The notes under the pieces were generated by a model. That model did not search any database. It was not told the DNA's origin and was given only the letters and a program-made list of their open reading frames with translations. 64,000 nucleotides of DNA from Arthrobacter pascens. GTDB taxonomy: Bacteria > Actinomycetota > Actinomycetes > Actinomycetales > Micrococcaceae. Shown here piece after piece: positions 43,921 through 53,268 of this stretch (positions within the stretch are counted from its first letter, which is position 1; the number at the start of each line of letters is the position of its first letter). The DNA is taken from positions 1 through 64,000 of the forward strand of contig NZ_JAFHKT010000138.1 in NCBI RefSeq assembly GCF_017052465.1, read 5' to 3'. The position numbers and the translations under genes were made by a program.

Positions 43921-45075
43921 CTAGACCCCAGCCTCAGCCGGTACCCCGGCGAGGACAAGCGTGGGGATCCCAACCCGGGACTTGGCAAACCCGTCCACCG
44001 GAGCGAACCTGACAGGCTGGCCGGTCCTGGAAGATTCGTAGACTGCCAGCAGGATCCGCAGTGATTTCAGTGCGTCCCTTCCGGTGATCGCGGGTTCCTG
44101 GCCGCTTTCCAGGGCTTCAACGAAGTCGCGGACCTGGATGGTGTGGAACGGGATCAGCTGTCCGTTGATCATGGAGAGATCGACGTTGGGTTCAACGCCT
44201 TCGGGGTGGACGAGCTCCTCCTGGATCTTGCCGTCCGTAGCCCACAGGTCCAGACGGCCTTCGCTGCCCTCCGGAAATTCGGTCAGCGAGGCCGAGGCCC
44301 CGCTCTCCCCGGTGATCCGCAACTGGATGCCAAGGTTGGTGGTGAGAGCGGTGGTCGCCTCAACGGTGGCCATGGCACCTGAGGTGAAAGTGATCACGGC
44401 CGTGGCTGAGTCCTCCACGTCGATGTATTCACCGTGCCGGTAGGTGTTGACGCGTCCGAAGACTTCGGCGACGTCGCCCAGGTACCACTGCAGCAGGTCG
44501 ATCTGATGGACCGCCTGGGACATCAGTACCCCGCCGCCGTCGTTCTCCCAAGTACCGCGCCAGGCGTCCCGGTTGTAGTAGTCCGGGGCCCGGTGCAGCA
44601 TCACCGAGCACTGGGCCATGATGGGCCGGCCGAGGGTGCCGTCGTCGATCCCGGTCCGGATCTTTTGCGCCGCCGGCCAGAAGCGGCGCTGGAAGAGCGC
44701 CCCGAACCGGACGCCGGCTTCCTCACACGCCGCCACCATGCACTCCGCGGCCTCCAACCTGGTGGCAATGGGCTTCTCGCACAGGACGTGGACGCCGGCT
44801 GCAGCCGCTTTCAGGACCACGGCTTCGTGGGTGGGGTGAGGCGTGCACACCGAGATGATGTCCAGGTCCAGGTCCAGGAGTTCGTCGACGGTGGTTACCG
44901 CCGCTGGAATATCCCATGCCCGTGCAGTCGTGCGGGCCCGCTCCTCGTCTACGTCGCAGACGCCCACGATCCGGACGTTGTCCAGGGACTTGAAGGCTTC
45001 CAGGTGGTTGCGGGAGATGGCGCCGCAACCGGCGATTCCAACGCGGAAGTTGCGGGGGGCTGCTGAAGGGGTCAT
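43921..45075 (-). CDS. Gfo/Idh/MocA family NAD(P)-dependent oxidoreductase
   Basis: A 384-residue dehydrogenase with the Rossmann motif VGIAGCGAISRNHLEAF and the catalytic-loop Lys in VLCEKPIATRLEAAE; the C-terminal domain is the open beta sheet used for substrate binding. This family acts on sugars and cyclitols such as inositol. It is the second gene of the operon, 71 bases after the MFS transporter. No obvious ribosome site precedes the ATG. Confidence 0.9.
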   Translation of the reverse strand: MTPSAAPRNFRVGIAGCGAISRNHLEAFKSLDNVRIVGVCDVDEERARTTARAWDIPAAVTTVDELLDLDLDIISVCTPHPTHEAVVLKAAAAGVHVLCEKPIATRLEAAECMVAACEEAGVRFGALFQRRFWPAAQKIRTGIDDGTLGRPIMAQCSVMLHRAPDYYNRDAWRGTWENDGGGVLMSQAVHQIDLLQWYLGDVAEVFGRVNTYRHGEYIDVEDSATAVITFTSGAMATVEATTALTTNLGIQLRITGESGASASLTEFPEGSEGRLDLWATDGKIQEELVHPEGVEPNVDLSMINGQLIPFHTIQVRDFVEALESGQEPAITGRDALKSLRILLAVYESSRTGQPVRFAPVDGFAKSRVGIPTLVLAGVPAEAGV

Positions 45076-45146
45076 GGGATGGTCAACTTTCGGTGGTGCG
45101 TGATTTTTGGGATTTGCGGGGTCAGGCGCTTGGGTAGAGCGTTGGC

Positions 45147-46499
45147 TCAGCGGCGGGGCTGGCCAAGGTCCTCCAGCGGGACGTTGTACGTTTCGCGGGC
45201 AGTCATGATGGCGATCGACGAGGCCAGGAGGCAGAAGACGGTGAAGCCCGCTACCGGAATCCAGCCGCCGGGGCCCGGCTGGGCGAGAAGGGTGGCGATG
45301 GCGGGTGTGAATCCGGCCAGGATCAGGCCTACCTGGCTGCCGATGGCCATGCCGGAGTAGCGGACTTCAGCCGGGAACATCTCCGGGAAGAACACGGTCC
45401 AGACACCGTTCCAGCAGGAGTAGAAGACGGACATGTTCAGGAAGCCGAAAAGGAAGATCAGCACCACATTCTGCTCGCTGATGGACCAGAAGTACCCGAA
45501 GGAGGTGACGGCGCAGCCCGCGGCGCCCACGAGGAGGACCGTTTTGCGGCCGATCCGGTCGGAGATGATCCCGGCGAACGGGATGGTCACCATGGACAGG
45601 CCGATGGTCACGGCGTTGACGGTGAGCATCAGGGTCCGGTCCAGTCCCACAGCCGGGCCAGTGGCGTAGGCCAGTGCGTAAACGGTGAATGTGGTCTGCA
45701 TGACGGAGAAGAGCATCACTACGGCGACGCGCAGGACGTCGCGCCACTGCGTCCTTAGCACTGCCGCGGCGGGGAGGGACCGGGGTTTGTCATGCTCCAC
45801 GATTTCCTCGAAGACCGGCGGTTCCTCCAGCCGGGTTCGGATCCAGTACGCCACGGCCAGGACGAGGACTGACAGCCAGAACGGGACGCGCCAGCCCCAG
45901 CTGAGCAGCTGCGCCTCGGGCAGGGCTGCCAGCGGGATGAACACCACCGTGGACAGAACCATGCCTGAGGCGTAGCCGGTCATCACGAAGCTGGTGAAGA
46001 ACCCGCGGCGGCCTTCGGGCGAGTGTTCCATAGTGAGGGTGGATGCGCCGGCGGCCTCCGCCCCGGCAGAGAAGCCCTGCGCAAGGCGCCCTACCAGGAG
46101 CAGCGCCGTGGCCCAGTAGCCGATCTGCCCGTAAGTGGGGAGGAAGCCGATCCCTATCGAGGCCACGCCCATGATCACCAAGGTGATCAGGAGGGCCTGT
46201 TTGCGGCCGACCTTGTCACCGAAGTGGCTCATGACGATGCCGCCCAGCGGGCGGGCGAGGTAACCGACGCCGAAGGTTGCCATGGCGCCGAGCAGGGCGA
46301 CGACGGGGTCTCCCGCAGGGAAGAAGATCTTGGGGAAGATCAGCGCGGCCGCGGTGCCGTAGATGAAGAAGTCGTAGTACTCCAAGGTGGATCCGAGGAA
46401 GGACGCGAGGGCTGCCTTTTTCGGCATCTTGACGTGCTCACCTGGCGATGACTGGTCGTTGCGAACGGCTGTGGGTGGGTGCTGGTGCACGTGTCCCAT
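45147..46499 (-). CDS. MFS transporter, metabolite:H+ symporter (MHS) type
   Basis: A 450-residue 12-helix carrier. The MHS signatures SFLGSTLEYYDFFIYGTAAA, RPLGGIVMSHFGDKVGRKQA and GAEAAGASTLTMEHSPEGRRG are present, as in ShiA and KgtP. It should import the carboxylated or polyol substrate handled by the operon. First gene of the minus-strand operon (46499 to 38279), with GAGGAG before its ATG. It is paralogous to the transporter at 51932. Confidence 0.92.
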   Translation of the reverse strand: MGHVHQHPPTAVRNDQSSPGEHVKMPKKAALASFLGSTLEYYDFFIYGTAAALIFPKIFFPAGDPVVALLGAMATFGVGYLARPLGGIVMSHFGDKVGRKQALLITLVIMGVASIGIGFLPTYGQIGYWATALLLVGRLAQGFSAGAEAAGASTLTMEHSPEGRRGFFTSFVMTGYASGMVLSTVVFIPLAALPEAQLLSWGWRVPFWLSVLVLAVAYWIRTRLEEPPVFEEIVEHDKPRSLPAAAVLRTQWRDVLRVAVVMLFSVMQTTFTVYALAYATGPAVGLDRTLMLTVNAVTIGLSMVTIPFAGIISDRIGRKTVLLVGAAGCAVTSFGYFWSISEQNVVLIFLFGFLNMSVFYSCWNGVWTVFFPEMFPAEVRYSGMAIGSQVGLILAGFTPAIATLLAQPGPGGWIPVAGFTVFCLLASSIAIMTARETYNVPLEDLGQPRR

Positions 46500-46716
46500 G
46501 GTGTCTCCTCATTGAGAGTGGGGGCCGGCACTGCCACGGGGCGGGGCTACCGGAAAGATGGTGTCGGAGTTACGTTCGCTGGCTGGCCGCCGGTCGGCGC
46601 CACCCTCCTCATCGTTTGATGCAGGAAAGCCTTCCAGAGGAGTGTGCTTTCAGGTCGCAAGCGGTTGTTTCTCTGGCATCGACTGTAGGACCGGGATCAG
46701 ACCCGGCGGCCAGATA

Positions 46717-46731
46717 TCCCGTTCAACGGGA
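46717..46731. promoter_or_regulatory. candidate IclR operator in front of the MFS operon
   Basis: TCCCGTT-C-AACGGGA, 7-bp arms around one base, in the 261-base gap between the IclR gene and the MFS transporter. Short palindromes with a GTTNAAC-like centre are common IclR targets. Confidence 0.45.
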
Positions 46732-46760
46732 CGCGGATTCCAGGGGCTTCGGTGCAAGGC

Positions 46761-47564
46761 TCACTTGCCCGGGGATTCCAGCCATGGCCTAGTCCCGTAC
46801 GGGCGGCGCTCTGCCCCCATGGTGCGGGACAGCCCACGGCCGGCGGCGACCAGAACGGGCAGGATCAGACCGGGGTTCTCCTCCGCAGACGGGACAACGA
46901 CGGCTATCGCGCCGATCACCGAGTGGCCCTCACCAAACACTGGAACGGCATAGGCAGTGTTTTCAGCTACCAGCACGCCCGCCATCCGGGCGTAGCCAAG
47001 CTCCCTGATGTGGGCCAGTTGCTTACGGAGGCGCGCCGGGTCTGTCTCGGTGGCTGGCGTGGTCTTTTTCAGGGTTCCGGCGAGGAAACGCTCCTGGACG
47101 TAGCCCGGCATGTGGGCCATCATCGCCATGCCGGAGGAGGTGCTGTGGATCTCCAGCCTGCCCGCTACCTCCGCGAGGTTCATCACGGTTCCGTGCCGGT
47201 CAAGGCGTTCCAGGTAGAGCACGCTCCCGGACTCCACGTCCGGCACGGATAGGGAAACATGCTCGCGCACGGCGGCGTGGACACCTTCCAGAAATGGCAG
47301 CCCCCGCCGCCGGAAATCTTCGAGCGGGTTGCTGCGCGAGGCGAGCTCCCACATCCTCGCGCCCACGCCGTAGTCGCCGGATTGGTCACGCTCCAGTAGT
47401 CCACTGGCGGCAAGATCGTTGGCCAGCCGGTGGACGGTACTGCTGGACATTCCTGTCACGCGGACCAGCTCACGCAGCGGCAGGCGCGGGTTGCCCTTGG
47501 AGAAGGCCTCCATGATCTTTACTACCCGCTCAATGACGGACTCCCCCGACGCCGAGTTTGCCAC
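46761..47564 (-). CDS. IclR family transcriptional regulator
   Basis: A 267-residue regulator with an N-terminal winged helix (VIERVVKIMEAFSKGNPRLP, ELVRVTGMSSSTVHRLANDL) and the C-terminal IclR effector domain (YLERLDRHGTVMNLAEVAGR, SSGMAMMAHM, GYARMAGVLVAENTAYAVPV). It probably controls the adjacent minus-strand operon, with the candidate operator at 46717. The frame opens at 47816 but GTG 47564, with AGGAGG four bases before it, is the clear start. Confidence 0.9.
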   Translation of the reverse strand: MANSASGESVIERVVKIMEAFSKGNPRLPLRELVRVTGMSSSTVHRLANDLAASGLLERDQSGDYGVGARMWELASRSNPLEDFRRRGLPFLEGVHAAVREHVSLSVPDVESGSVLYLERLDRHGTVMNLAEVAGRLEIHSTSSGMAMMAHMPGYVQERFLAGTLKKTTPATETDPARLRKQLAHIRELGYARMAGVLVAENTAYAVPVFGEGHSVIGAIAVVVPSAEENPGLILPVLVAAGRGLSRTMGAERRPYGTRPWLESPGK

Positions 47565-47725
47565 GATGCCTCCTGCCCCTGGCGGCCGGAAAGATGCCTT
47601 GCCCGGCCGGAATCCGCGGATCCCAGAACCAATATAGCCTTGCAGTGTAAGGGCCAGGCGGGTGCCGGCGCCTTCCGGCGTGCGGCACCTGACCAGAGAA
47701 AAGCATGGCAGGCAAAGGAGGGCAT

Positions 47726-48622
47726 GTGGAGCTGAGGCAGGTTGAGGCCTTCCTGGCCGTGGCCGAGGAATTGCACTTCGGCCGCGCCGCGGAGAAGCTC
47801 CGAATGGCCCAGTCACCCCTCAGCCAGACCATCCGAAAGCTGGAGAAGAGCCTCGGCGCCGCACTCTTCGAACGCAATACACGCACCGTCGCCCTCACCA
47901 GCGCCGGACACGCCTTCCTGCCCCACGCCAGGAAGATCCTGGAAGAAGTTGACCTGGGACAGCGGGCGGTCCGCGCCGATAGCGGAACGATCTATGGCCG
48001 GCTCAGCATCGGCTTTTCTGGAGCGCTCAACCACAAGACCCTGCCCCCGCTGACCCGCGCCTTGCGGCACCGCCACCCCCAGCTGGACGTCACGCTGCAC
48101 GGCGGGCTGCTGACCCAGGAAGCGCTGCAACAGCTCATCCACGGTTCACTGGATCTCGCGTTCATCGGGCTGCCGGTAGACGCACCCTCCCTTGAAACCC
48201 GGACCATCGCCACAGAAGGCCTGGGCGCCACAGTCCCGGTGGACCACCCCCTCGCCGGGAGGGAATCCATAGACCTGGCCGAGCTCGCGGGCGACACCTT
48301 CATCACCATGCCCGCGGCCCAAGGCTCCACGTTGCGGGAAGCAACAGTGGCGGCCTGCAATGCCGCAGGCTTCCGGCCCCACATAGGCCAGGAGGTGGCC
48401 GACCCCTACACGGCACTCTCCTTGGTGGCCGGGGGCGTCGGCGTCAGCCTCATGCCCGACTCCATCGCCGGGATCATGCCCGGTGGAACGGTTTTCCTGC
48501 CGATCTCCGGCGGTGCCATTCCCCTGTATTCGGGGTTGGCCTGGAACCCATCCGCCATGTCCCCCGCCCTAAGCGCAGCCCTCGACGTTGCCCTGGAAGT
48601 CTTGCCGACGCCGTCCTCATGA
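47726..48622 (+). CDS. LysR family transcriptional regulator
   Basis: A 298-residue LysR-type regulator. The N-terminal helix-turn-helix ELRQVEAFLAVAEELHFGRA and AQSPLSQTIRKLEKSLGAALF are typical; the C-terminal periplasmic-binding-like fold senses a small-molecule inducer. It is divergent from the IclR gene and begins the right arm. GTG 47726 is preferred over ATG 47705 because AGGAGG lies 4 bases before it. A dyad at 48638 is its likely site for activating the genes downstream. Confidence 0.9.
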   Translation: MELRQVEAFLAVAEELHFGRAAEKLRMAQSPLSQTIRKLEKSLGAALFERNTRTVALTSAGHAFLPHARKILEEVDLGQRAVRADSGTIYGRLSIGFSGALNHKTLPPLTRALRHRHPQLDVTLHGGLLTQEALQQLIHGSLDLAFIGLPVDAPSLETRTIATEGLGATVPVDHPLAGRESIDLAELAGDTFITMPAAQGSTLREATVAACNAAGFRPHIGQEVADPYTALSLVAGGVGVSLMPDSIAGIMPGGTVFLPISGGAIPLYSGLAWNPSAMSPALSAALDVALEVLPTPSS

Positions 48623-48637
48623 CGTGGCGGCCAACCC

Positions 48638-48662
48638 AACTATGTAGAAAGTCCACATAGTT
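48638..48662. promoter_or_regulatory. LysR-type dyad upstream of the right-arm operon
   Basis: AACTATGT-N9-ACATAGTT, perfect 8-bp arms, starting 16 bases after the lysR stop. A TTGACC (48664-48669) follows immediately, so the dyad occupies the classical activator position. Confidence 0.6.
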
Positions 48663-48806
48663 ATTGACCAATTACGTATTGGACAAGTCCTAATACATCG
48701 GGCCACTATGGAGCGCAGAGGGACGTGATCAGTCCCACAGAGTGCTCCCGGCGCCTCTGGCCGGGAAGCTACCCAACCACCATCTGCTCAATGATGAGGA
48801 CTATCC

Positions 48807-49097
48807 ATGCCCACGTTTGCCGTCACCTATAACTACTCCGGTTCCAGCTCGCAGCAGCGGGATGAGACGCGACCGGCCCACATTGAATTTCTTCAGGCCC
48901 AATTCGACGGCGGCCAGCTCCTCAAGAGCGGCCCCTTCGGGCCCGAGGAGTCGCCGGGCGCCCTGCTGATCATCGCGGGCCAGTCCAAGGCGGATGTAGA
49001 AACGCTGATGAACCAGGACCCGTTCCACCAGGCAGGCCTGATCCAGGAGCGGACCATCCGCCAATGGAACATCTTCTTCGGCGCCGGCCAGAACTGA
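48807..49097 (+). CDS. YciI-like protein
   Basis: A 96-residue small ferredoxin-fold protein of the YciI family (FAVTYNYSGSSSQQRDETRP, RPAHIEFLQAQFDGGQLLKS, GPEESPGALLIIAG) with the His of the RPAH motif. Family members include muconolactone- and chlorohydroquinone-related enzymes, but the function of most is unknown. First gene after the LysR dyad; the alcohol dehydrogenase starts 8 bases after its stop. Confidence 0.85.
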   Translation: MPTFAVTYNYSGSSSQQRDETRPAHIEFLQAQFDGGQLLKSGPFGPEESPGALLIIAGQSKADVETLMNQDPFHQAGLIQERTIRQWNIFFGAGQN

Positions 49098-49105
49098 GGT
49101 TGGCT

Positions 49106-50206
49106 GTGTTTTCCGCCCGCACCATAGCCAAAGAAACCATCCGCTTCGAAGAGTCCGCCGAACCCGACCTCGCAGCGGGCCACGCGCTGGTCCGCGTTCA
49201 CAACGTCACCCTCTGCGGCACCGACCTTCATATCTGGGAGGATGACTACCCCTCCGAACTCCCTATCATCCAGGGCCACGAATTCTCCGGCGTCATCGAA
49301 GCTGTGGGACCCAACGACGCCGGTGTCCGCGTCGGCGACCAAGTGGCCGTTAGCCCCATGACGTACTGCGGAGAATGCCGGCCGTGCCGCACGGGCCGCC
49401 CCAACGTCTGCAGGAACATCGGCTGCATCGGCTGCTATTCCGACGGCGCCCTCGTGGAAGTACTCAGCGTGCCGCTGGAGAAACTGTGCCCCGTTCCGGC
49501 CGGCCTGCCCCTGCACCTGGCCGCCATGGGCGAACCGACCTCCATCGCGATGCAGGCCGCAAACCGGGGTCGCCCCGAGGCCGGCGAGGTTGCCCTGGTG
49601 TTGGGCAGCGGACCCATCGGCCTGCTCGCCACCCTCTACCTGACCGATCTGGGGGTGCGCGTGGTCTGCGCAGACACCGAAGTGGACCGGCTCGAGCTTG
49701 CCACCGAGTTCGGCGCTGTAGACACCCTATTGGTCACGCCCGGCGCCGCATTCCCTGACCCGGACCAGGAATCCCGGCTGGCGGCACTGACCGATGGCTA
49801 TGGGCCGCAGCTCGTCATCGAGGCCACCGGAGTGCCCTCCTCCCTGGAAAATGCCATCAGACTTGTTGCCAGTGCCGGCAGGATTGTCCAGGTGGGCATC
49901 TCCGCCCGGCAGGCCGCCGTCTCCATGAAGGAAATCCCTTTCAAGGAACTCGATCTCATGGGCAGCCGCAACAGCCTCAACCTCATCCCGGACGGACTCG
50001 CCCTGCTGGCCAAGTACGCCCAGCAGGCCCAGGCTCTGATGACCCACCGCTTCGCCTTCGAAGATCTTCAGCATGCCTTCCGCCTGATGCAGGACCACAC
50101 CGAAAAGGTGGGCAAGATCCTCATTGAAATGCCCGCCTCACGGCAGGCACGCCCTGCTGTGGACAGCAGCGCAGCCGAACGTGCAACCTCAGGATCGCGG
50201 CCATGA
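49106..50206 (+). CDS. zinc-dependent medium-chain alcohol dehydrogenase
   Basis: A 366-residue MDR dehydrogenase of the threonine/sorbitol type. Catalytic-zinc residues are in VTLCGTDLHIW and IIQGHEFSGVIE, structural-zinc cysteines in YCGECRPCRTGRPNVCRN, and NAD binding in ALVLGSGPIGLLATLYL. It would oxidise a secondary alcohol to a ketone, a natural step before a KstD-like enzyme. GTG 49106 with GAGG upstream is preferred. The next gene overlaps by 4 bases (ATGA). Confidence 0.9.
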   Translation: MFSARTIAKETIRFEESAEPDLAAGHALVRVHNVTLCGTDLHIWEDDYPSELPIIQGHEFSGVIEAVGPNDAGVRVGDQVAVSPMTYCGECRPCRTGRPNVCRNIGCIGCYSDGALVEVLSVPLEKLCPVPAGLPLHLAAMGEPTSIAMQAANRGRPEAGEVALVLGSGPIGLLATLYLTDLGVRVVCADTEVDRLELATEFGAVDTLLVTPGAAFPDPDQESRLAALTDGYGPQLVIEATGVPSSLENAIRLVASAGRIVQVGISARQAAVSMKEIPFKELDLMGSRNSLNLIPDGLALLAKYAQQAQALMTHRFAFEDLQHAFRLMQDHTEKVGKILIEMPASRQARPAVDSSAAERATSGSRP

Positions 50207-51903
50207 ACGGCGTCCCGGAAAACATTCTCACTCCTGCAAACCGTCTCTCAGACACCTATGACGTGGTGGTCATGGGCAGCGGCGCCGCCGGACTGGTCGC
50301 AGCCATTCGGGCAGCGGACGCCGGACTGTCCGTCGTCGTCCTTGAAAAGGCAGCCCTGCTGGGCGGAACCACCGCCGCGGGCGGCGGCGTGATGTGGGCG
50401 CCCAACAACCACCTGGCCAAGGCCGCAGGATATGCGGACAGCCACGCCGACGGCATTGCCTATGTCACCGAGGCAGCGGGGCGCGTGCTCAGCGTGGAGG
50501 AGATCGCATGGTACGTGACCACGGCTCCCCGTGCGGTCAGCTACCTGAGCGTGTCCACAAAGGTGGCCATGGTTCCCATTTCCCGTCCGGATTACCACAT
50601 GGAATGGGAAGGATCCGCCGACGGGGGCCGCGGGTTGGACAACAGCCCTTTCGATCCGGCCGGATACCCTGGCCTGTCAGCCCTGATCCGCCCCTCGTCG
50701 TACTTCCCTCTGCTCACCATGACCGAGCGGGATGGCCTGAACGGCCGTGCCGCGGACCCGGCCCTACTGGCCGAGCGGGCGGCCCGGGGTGTCCGGACCA
50801 TGGGAGGCGCACTCGTAGGCAACCTGCTGGCCAGCGCGCTGGACCGGGGAGTGCAGCTCGCCGTCACTGCTCCGGTGAAGGAACTTGAAGAATCGGAAGG
50901 ACGATGGTCCGTCAACATTGGTGGACGGGCCGCCGGGAAGCCGATCATCGCCTCCGCGGTTGTGCTTGCCTCTGGGGGCTTCGAATGGAACAGCCGGCTC
51001 CGCCAGGCTTTCCTTCCGTTCCCCGTAACACCCATCAGTGCCCCCTCCAACGAAGGGGACGGGCTGCAACTTGGGCTCAAAGCCGGGGCCGCCGTTGCTG
51101 ACATGACCGCCATCTGGGGCGTACCGGTGATTTCCACCCCGGAACACGAGTATGACGGACGGCAATCCGGACGCATGGGCAACGTGGAAATGACCCTGCC
51201 CGGATCCATCACCGTCAATGCCAAGGGGCGCCGGTTCGTCAACGAGGCGCTGAACTATCACGATGCCAGCCGGGTCTTCGCCTCGATGGACCCGCAGACC
51301 GGCCGGCAGGAAAACAACCCCGCCTGGCTCGTCTTCGACTCCTCCTACCAGCGGAAATACCCCGTGGCCGGTTCCACACCCGGCCAGCCTGCGAGCTGGA
51401 TTTCCAGCGCACCTACCCTGGAAGAACTGGCACGGAAAATCGGCGTAGACCCCGACGGCCTGACCTCGACCGTGCGCAGGTTCAACGCAGACGCCGCCAC
51501 GGGCGTGGACCGGGAATTCCACCGGGGCGCCACACCCCAGGACCGGTTCCTCGGCGACGCCGCAAACACCCCAAACCCATGCCTGGCACCCCTCCTCGAG
51601 CCGCCGTTCTATGCCGTGACCATCCACGCAGGGGTCCTGGGTACGTCCGGGGGTCTCGCCACCGATTTCGACGGGCGCGTCCTTGACCGCCACCGGCAGC
51701 CGATCCCAGGACTCTACGCTGCCGGAAACGTGTCAGCCGGCGTCTTCCGGAACAACTACCCGGGCGGAGGCGCCACCCTTGGCTCTGCCATCACGAGGGC
51801 CTTCGCCGTCGGGGAACACCTGGCCACGTCCCTGGCCCCCGCCTGCCCGCCGCTGCCGACCAATGCGGGAGCACCGATACCCGCCGATCCCCAAGCCGGT
51901 TAA
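50203..51903 (+). CDS. FAD-dependent dehydrogenase, KstD-like (second copy)
   Basis: A 566-residue flavoprotein of the same family as the left-arm enzyme: YDVVVMGSGAAGLVAAIRAA, LGGTTAAGGGVMWAPNNHLA and the C-terminal GLYAAGNVSAGVFRNNYPGG. NYPGGGATLG keeps the Tyr and Gly pattern of 3-ketosteroid dehydrogenases. It would introduce a double bond next to a ketone. It overlaps the alcohol dehydrogenase and is followed by the MFS gene. Confidence 0.87.
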   Translation: MNGVPENILTPANRLSDTYDVVVMGSGAAGLVAAIRAADAGLSVVVLEKAALLGGTTAAGGGVMWAPNNHLAKAAGYADSHADGIAYVTEAAGRVLSVEEIAWYVTTAPRAVSYLSVSTKVAMVPISRPDYHMEWEGSADGGRGLDNSPFDPAGYPGLSALIRPSSYFPLLTMTERDGLNGRAADPALLAERAARGVRTMGGALVGNLLASALDRGVQLAVTAPVKELEESEGRWSVNIGGRAAGKPIIASAVVLASGGFEWNSRLRQAFLPFPVTPISAPSNEGDGLQLGLKAGAAVADMTAIWGVPVISTPEHEYDGRQSGRMGNVEMTLPGSITVNAKGRRFVNEALNYHDASRVFASMDPQTGRQENNPAWLVFDSSYQRKYPVAGSTPGQPASWISSAPTLEELARKIGVDPDGLTSTVRRFNADAATGVDREFHRGATPQDRFLGDAANTPNPCLAPLLEPPFYAVTIHAGVLGTSGGLATDFDGRVLDRHRQPIPGLYAAGNVSAGVFRNNYPGGGATLGSAITRAFAVGEHLATSLAPACPPLPTNAGAPIPADPQAG

Positions 51904-51931
51904 CCATCCCGACCCACAACCAGGAGCAACA

Positions 51932-53257
51932 ATGTCAATGGAGACTTTGCGCACCGACAGCGCCCCGGTGCGCCAGCGCACCCCCAACCAGGCCAAACGC
52001 GCCGCCGCAGCCGCCTACCTCGGCGGCACCTTGGAATACTACGACTACTTCATTTACGCCTCCGCCGCGGCCTTGGTATTCGGCCGGATCTTTTTCCCCT
52101 CGGCTGGCGGCGCCGCTACCCTCGCATCCTTGGCCACGTTCGGCGTAGCCTATGTGGCACGACCGTTCGGGGCCATCATCCTTGGCCACTTTGGCGACAA
52201 ACTGGGACGCAAGAACGTCCTAGTCGTCACGCTCGTACTAATGGGCGGTTCGACGTTCCTCATCGGCTGCCTGCCAGACTTCAACACAATCGGCATTTGG
52301 GCACCCATTCTGCTCGTCGTCCTCCGGATCTGCCAAGGCCTCTCAGCCGGCGGAGAGACCGCCGGGGCCAGCACACTGACCATCGAACAGGCACCCGACG
52401 ATCGCCGAGGCCTCTACGGTTCGTGGGCCCTGAACGGCATCGTCACAGGCCTGATCCTGGCGAGCCTGGTGTTCCTTCCCATCGCCGCCCTGCCGGAGAA
52501 GGACCTTCTCAGCTGGGGCTGGCGCGTCCCGTTCTGGTCCTCACTGGCGGTCCTCGTACTGGCCTACGTGATCCGGCGCACCCTCCAAGAACCAGAGATC
52601 TTCGAAGAAACCAAAGAAAACCACCAGACCGCCAAACTGCCCCTGGTCACCGTCATCAGAGACCATGGCTGGGACGTGGTCCGGGTCGGCTTCGCCTCCC
52701 TGTTCACAGTCACCAACACAGTGGTCACGGTCTTCGCCCTGGCGTTCGCAACGCAGACAGTGGGGATCACGACGTCGGCCATGCTGTGGGTGACCATCGG
52801 CACCAACGTGGCCGCCCTGCTCACGCAGCCGCTCGCGGCTGCCCTGTCAGACAGAATTGGCCGAAAACCAGTATTCATCACGGGCTGCATCGGTAGCGCC
52901 GCAGGGATCTTCTTCTACTTCCAGGCCATTTCCACGGGCAACTTCATGCTCATCCTCCTCGCGGGCCTGGCTACGACTTCCCTGTTCTACAGCGCGGCCA
53001 ACGGACTCTACCCGGCGTTCTTCTCCGAAATGTTCGATGTGAAGGTGCGCTACTCCGGAGTGGCCATCGGCCTCCAACTCGGCCTCCTCATCGCGGGCTT
53101 CAGCCCTGCCATTGCCACGTGGCTCAACGGTGGAGACAAAACCAACTGGGTTCCGGTGGCGGCCTTCACCGCCGCGGTCTGTCTGCTGGCTGCTGTCGCC
53201 GCCGCTACCGCCAAGGAAACGTTCCGCACACCCCTTCATCTCCTGGGACAGAAATAG
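51932..53257 (+). CDS. MFS transporter, MHS type (second copy)
   Basis: A 441-residue 12-helix carrier of the metabolite:H+ symporter family with AYLGGTLEYYDYFIYASAAA, RPFGAIILGHFGDKLGRKNV and GGETAGASTLTIEQAPDDRRG. It is clearly paralogous to the transporter at 45147, sharing LLSWGWRVPFW. ATG 51932 has CAGGAG before it. It ends the right-arm operon and is followed by a terminator hairpin. Confidence 0.92.
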   Translation: MSMETLRTDSAPVRQRTPNQAKRAAAAAYLGGTLEYYDYFIYASAAALVFGRIFFPSAGGAATLASLATFGVAYVARPFGAIILGHFGDKLGRKNVLVVTLVLMGGSTFLIGCLPDFNTIGIWAPILLVVLRICQGLSAGGETAGASTLTIEQAPDDRRGLYGSWALNGIVTGLILASLVFLPIAALPEKDLLSWGWRVPFWSSLAVLVLAYVIRRTLQEPEIFEETKENHQTAKLPLVTVIRDHGWDVVRVGFASLFTVTNTVVTVFALAFATQTVGITTSAMLWVTIGTNVAALLTQPLAAALSDRIGRKPVFITGCIGSAAGIFFYFQAISTGNFMLILLAGLATTSLFYSAANGLYPAFFSEMFDVKVRYSGVAIGLQLGLLIAGFSPAIATWLNGGDKTNWVPVAAFTAAVCLLAAVAAATAKETFRTPLHLLGQK

Positions 53258-53268
53258 CAAACAGAAGA

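Noticed and set aside
38279..47564. quinate/shikimate pathway (qsu-like)
   Set aside because: MHS carrier and TIM-barrel protein fit, but no quinate dehydrogenase or 3-dehydroquinase is present, and the KstD-like and OYE enzymes have no place in that route.
47565..47725. regulatory dyad between iclR and lysR
   Set aside because: I looked for the AACTATGT or TCCCGTT motifs here and found neither; only short GC-rich repeats occur.
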